64,000 nt of DNA from Natronorubrum halophilum. Its GTDB lineage: Archaea > Halobacteriota > Halobacteria > Halobacteriales > Natrialbaceae. This document shows positions 62,806-64,000 of the stretch, piece after piece. The notes beneath the pieces are model-generated. The model ran no database searches. It was not told the origin of the DNA and was given only the letters and a program-made list of their open reading frames with translations. Both the position numbers and the translations under genes were made by a program. Each line of letters begins with the position of its first letter. The stretch's first letter is position 1. The stretch spans positions 1,116,001 through 1,180,000 of the forward strand of contig NZ_QQTY01000001.1 in the NCBI RefSeq assembly GCF_003670115.1. Direction: 5' to 3'.

Positions 62806-63327
62806 ACTCCAACATGTGCAATACACTATTTATAATTAATCACTTAGCAAGTTTAAGATCGTTGACGATATTTATCAACATACGAACATTCAATTATCCA
62901 CGGCGTATTACCGGGATAACGTCCGTCTGAAAGACGGAAATAAAGGGCGATCACGTTCTGCTGGTCGCCTTCTGGTTGCCCACGTAACGCATCTGAGGTC
63001 AGTGAGATCAGGCCCGTCACGAGATCGATCAAGACGACGATCGGTGGCTGTGCGCGACGGCGAGCACCGACGTCGACGCTGCGGGGGTCGGGATGAACAC
63101 AAACCGATCGTTTCGGGTGAGTTGGTGAAAACGCCCAACTCCATAGAGGCGTCCAGTATCCGGAGAGGTAACGGCTACGGAGACCAGCGCGGCGCGCCGA
63201 CGGAGAACCGGCGAAGCGGTCGTCGGCAATATCGGCCTCGAGACGTAGTCATCGAGAGACTGCCAACCGTCGCGTCGAATCCCCGGCAGGCCTCACCATT
63301 AACTTCGACGTCGGCGTACGCCCTCCG
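62806..63327. other. long divergent intergenic region
   Basis: A 522-bp gap between the GntP permease and the sulfatase gene. The first 140 bp are AT-rich and contain the GntP promoter (TATA-like at 62828-62841) and a small hairpin, TCCGTC / GACGGA, with loop TGAAA at 62922-62938. The remainder has normal composition; short frames are open but none is convincing. Confidence 0.65.
62828..62841 (-). promoter_or_regulatory. TATA-like element of the GntP gene
   Basis: The plus strand reads ATTTATAATTAATC here, giving a TATA element on the minus strand about 23-36 nt before the ATG at 62805. Confidence 0.55.
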
Positions 63328-64000
63328 ATGGCCGACGCCGACACTCGTCCGAACGTCCTCTTCGTCCTCACCGACCAGGAGCGATACGACTGCACGGCTC
63401 CCGACGGGCCGCCGGTCGAGACGCCGGCGATGGACCGCCTCTCGAGCGAGGGAACGCGCTTCTCGCGGGCGTGCACGCCGATCAGCATCTGCACGAGCGC
63501 TCGCGCCTCGCTGATGACCGGCCGGTTCCCCCACGGCCACGGGATGCTCAACAACAGCCACGAGGCCGACGCGATCCGGCCGAACCTGCCGCCCGGGATA
63601 CCGACGTTCTCGGAGCGACTGGCCGACAGCGGGTACGAATGTAGTTACACGGGCAAGTGGCACGTCGGCCGCGGAAAAACGCCCGAGGACTTCGGCTTCT
63701 CCTATCTCGGCGGCAGCGACAAACACCACGACGACATCGACGACGCCTTTCGCGAGTACCGCGAGGAGCGCGGCGTGCCGCTGGGCGAGGTCGATCTCGA
63801 GGAGGAACTCTACACCGGCGACGACCCCCGCGACGGCAGCGAGGGAACGTTCGTCGCCGCGAAGACGCCGGTCGACGTCGAGGAGACCCGCGCCTGGTTT
63901 CTCGCCGAGCGGACGATCGACGCGATCGAGGCGCACGCGGACGGTGACGGCGACAGCGACGACGGCGCGCCGTTCTTCCACCGGGCCGACTTCTACGGTC
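63328..64000 (+). CDS. sulfatase family protein, C-terminus beyond window
   Basis: The first 224 residues of an alkaline-phosphatase-fold sulfatase. Metal-site Asp and Gln are in PNVLFVLTDQERYD (D16, Q17). The formylglycine site reads C55-T-S-A-R59 in ISICTSARASLMTGRFPHGH, and YTGKWHVG is the conserved Lys/His block. The canonical signature is C/S-x-P-x-R; here the Pro is Ser. The Cys could still be converted to formylglycine, or the enzyme could act on other phospho- or sulfo-esters. The open frame continues past 64000. Confidence 0.9.
   Translation, partial: MADADTRPNVLFVLTDQERYDCTAPDGPPVETPAMDRLSSEGTRFSRACTPISICTSARASLMTGRFPHGHGMLNNSHEADAIRPNLPPGIPTFSERLADSGYECSYTGKWHVGRGKTPEDFGFSYLGGSDKHHDDIDDAFREYREERGVPLGEVDLEEELYTGDDPRDGSEGTFVAAKTPVDVEETRAWFLAERTIDAIEAHADGDGDSDDGAPFFHRADFYG

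Noticed and set aside
1-64000. tRNA, rRNA, CRISPR array or replication origin
   Set aside because: No cloverleaf with a T-loop consensus, no rRNA-like segment, no regularly spaced 25-40 bp repeats with spacers, and no Orc1/Cdc6 gene or origin-repeat cluster were seen by eye.

Overview
The window reads as a single stretch of haloarchaeal chromosome. Base composition is GC-rich, CTCGAG-type codon pairs are frequent, and the predicted proteins are strongly acidic. Many genes lack a Shine-Dalgarno site and have a TATA element about 25-30 nt before the start codon, the leaderless arrangement common in halophilic archaea. Archaeal markers include aIF2-gamma, Rpo7 and Spt4, S19e, a PDCD5-type protein, class I LysRS, HisS and SpoVT-PhoU proteins. 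The family make-up fits the Natrialbaceae (Natrinema/Haloterrigena-like), but that placement is inference. I see no rRNA or tRNA gene and no CRISPR array.

Layout. 1-13 kb: housekeeping and conserved haloarchaeal genes: a DHH phosphoesterase, three UspA-type proteins around a GNAT acetyltransferase, an AAA ATPase, a PHP hydrolase, a PhnP-like metallo-hydrolase, a halocyanin-like lipoprotein, a DUF5787-type protein that looks like a PD-(D/E)XK nuclease with a cysteine cluster, and a two-zinc-ribbon transcription regulator. 12.8-24.4 kb: a phosphate island. A SpoVT-PhoU gene faces away from pstS-pstC-pstA-pstB-phoU and a second SpoVT-PhoU gene, across a 710-bp AT-rich regulatory region. A calcineurin-like phosphoesterase and a Tat-exported glycerophosphodiester phosphodiesterase follow. 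24.4-28.6 kb: a palindromic MITE-like element, then the information-processing operon aIF2-gamma / PIN / rpo7 / spt4 / dephospho-CoA kinase, and a methyltransferase. 28.7-36.9 kb: a cyclase plus frameshifted FAH-family operon, an SLC13 permease, a geranylgeranyl-reductase-type flavoprotein, a MATE exporter and a BBE-type oxidoreductase.

36.9-41 kb is the most accessory-looking region. It carries a 908-aa lipoprotein with a DUF3494 (ice-binding-like) domain, five 99-residue tandem repeats and a lysine-rich tail that is very unusual for a halophile. A transposase remnant follows it, then small membrane proteins. 41-64 kb returns to core genes: DUF389, a YgfZ-like protein, zinc-ribbon and DUF5611 proteins, a HemQ-ABM fusion (PitA type), PadR, a site-2 protease with PDZ-like domains, pyrH-lysS, a MoaE fusion, DUF7123, a second M50 protease, thiL, rps19e-PDCD5-PP-loop, hisS, a GntP permease and the start of a sulfatase gene that runs off the window.

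The clearest functional theme is phosphate acquisition: uptake by Pst, control by PhoU-like proteins, and scavenging by the phosphodiesterases. The candidates most worth following up are the DUF3494/repeat/lysine-tail protein, the nuclease-like reading of the DUF5787 protein, and the repeated ATATAG/TACGT elements in the pst control region.
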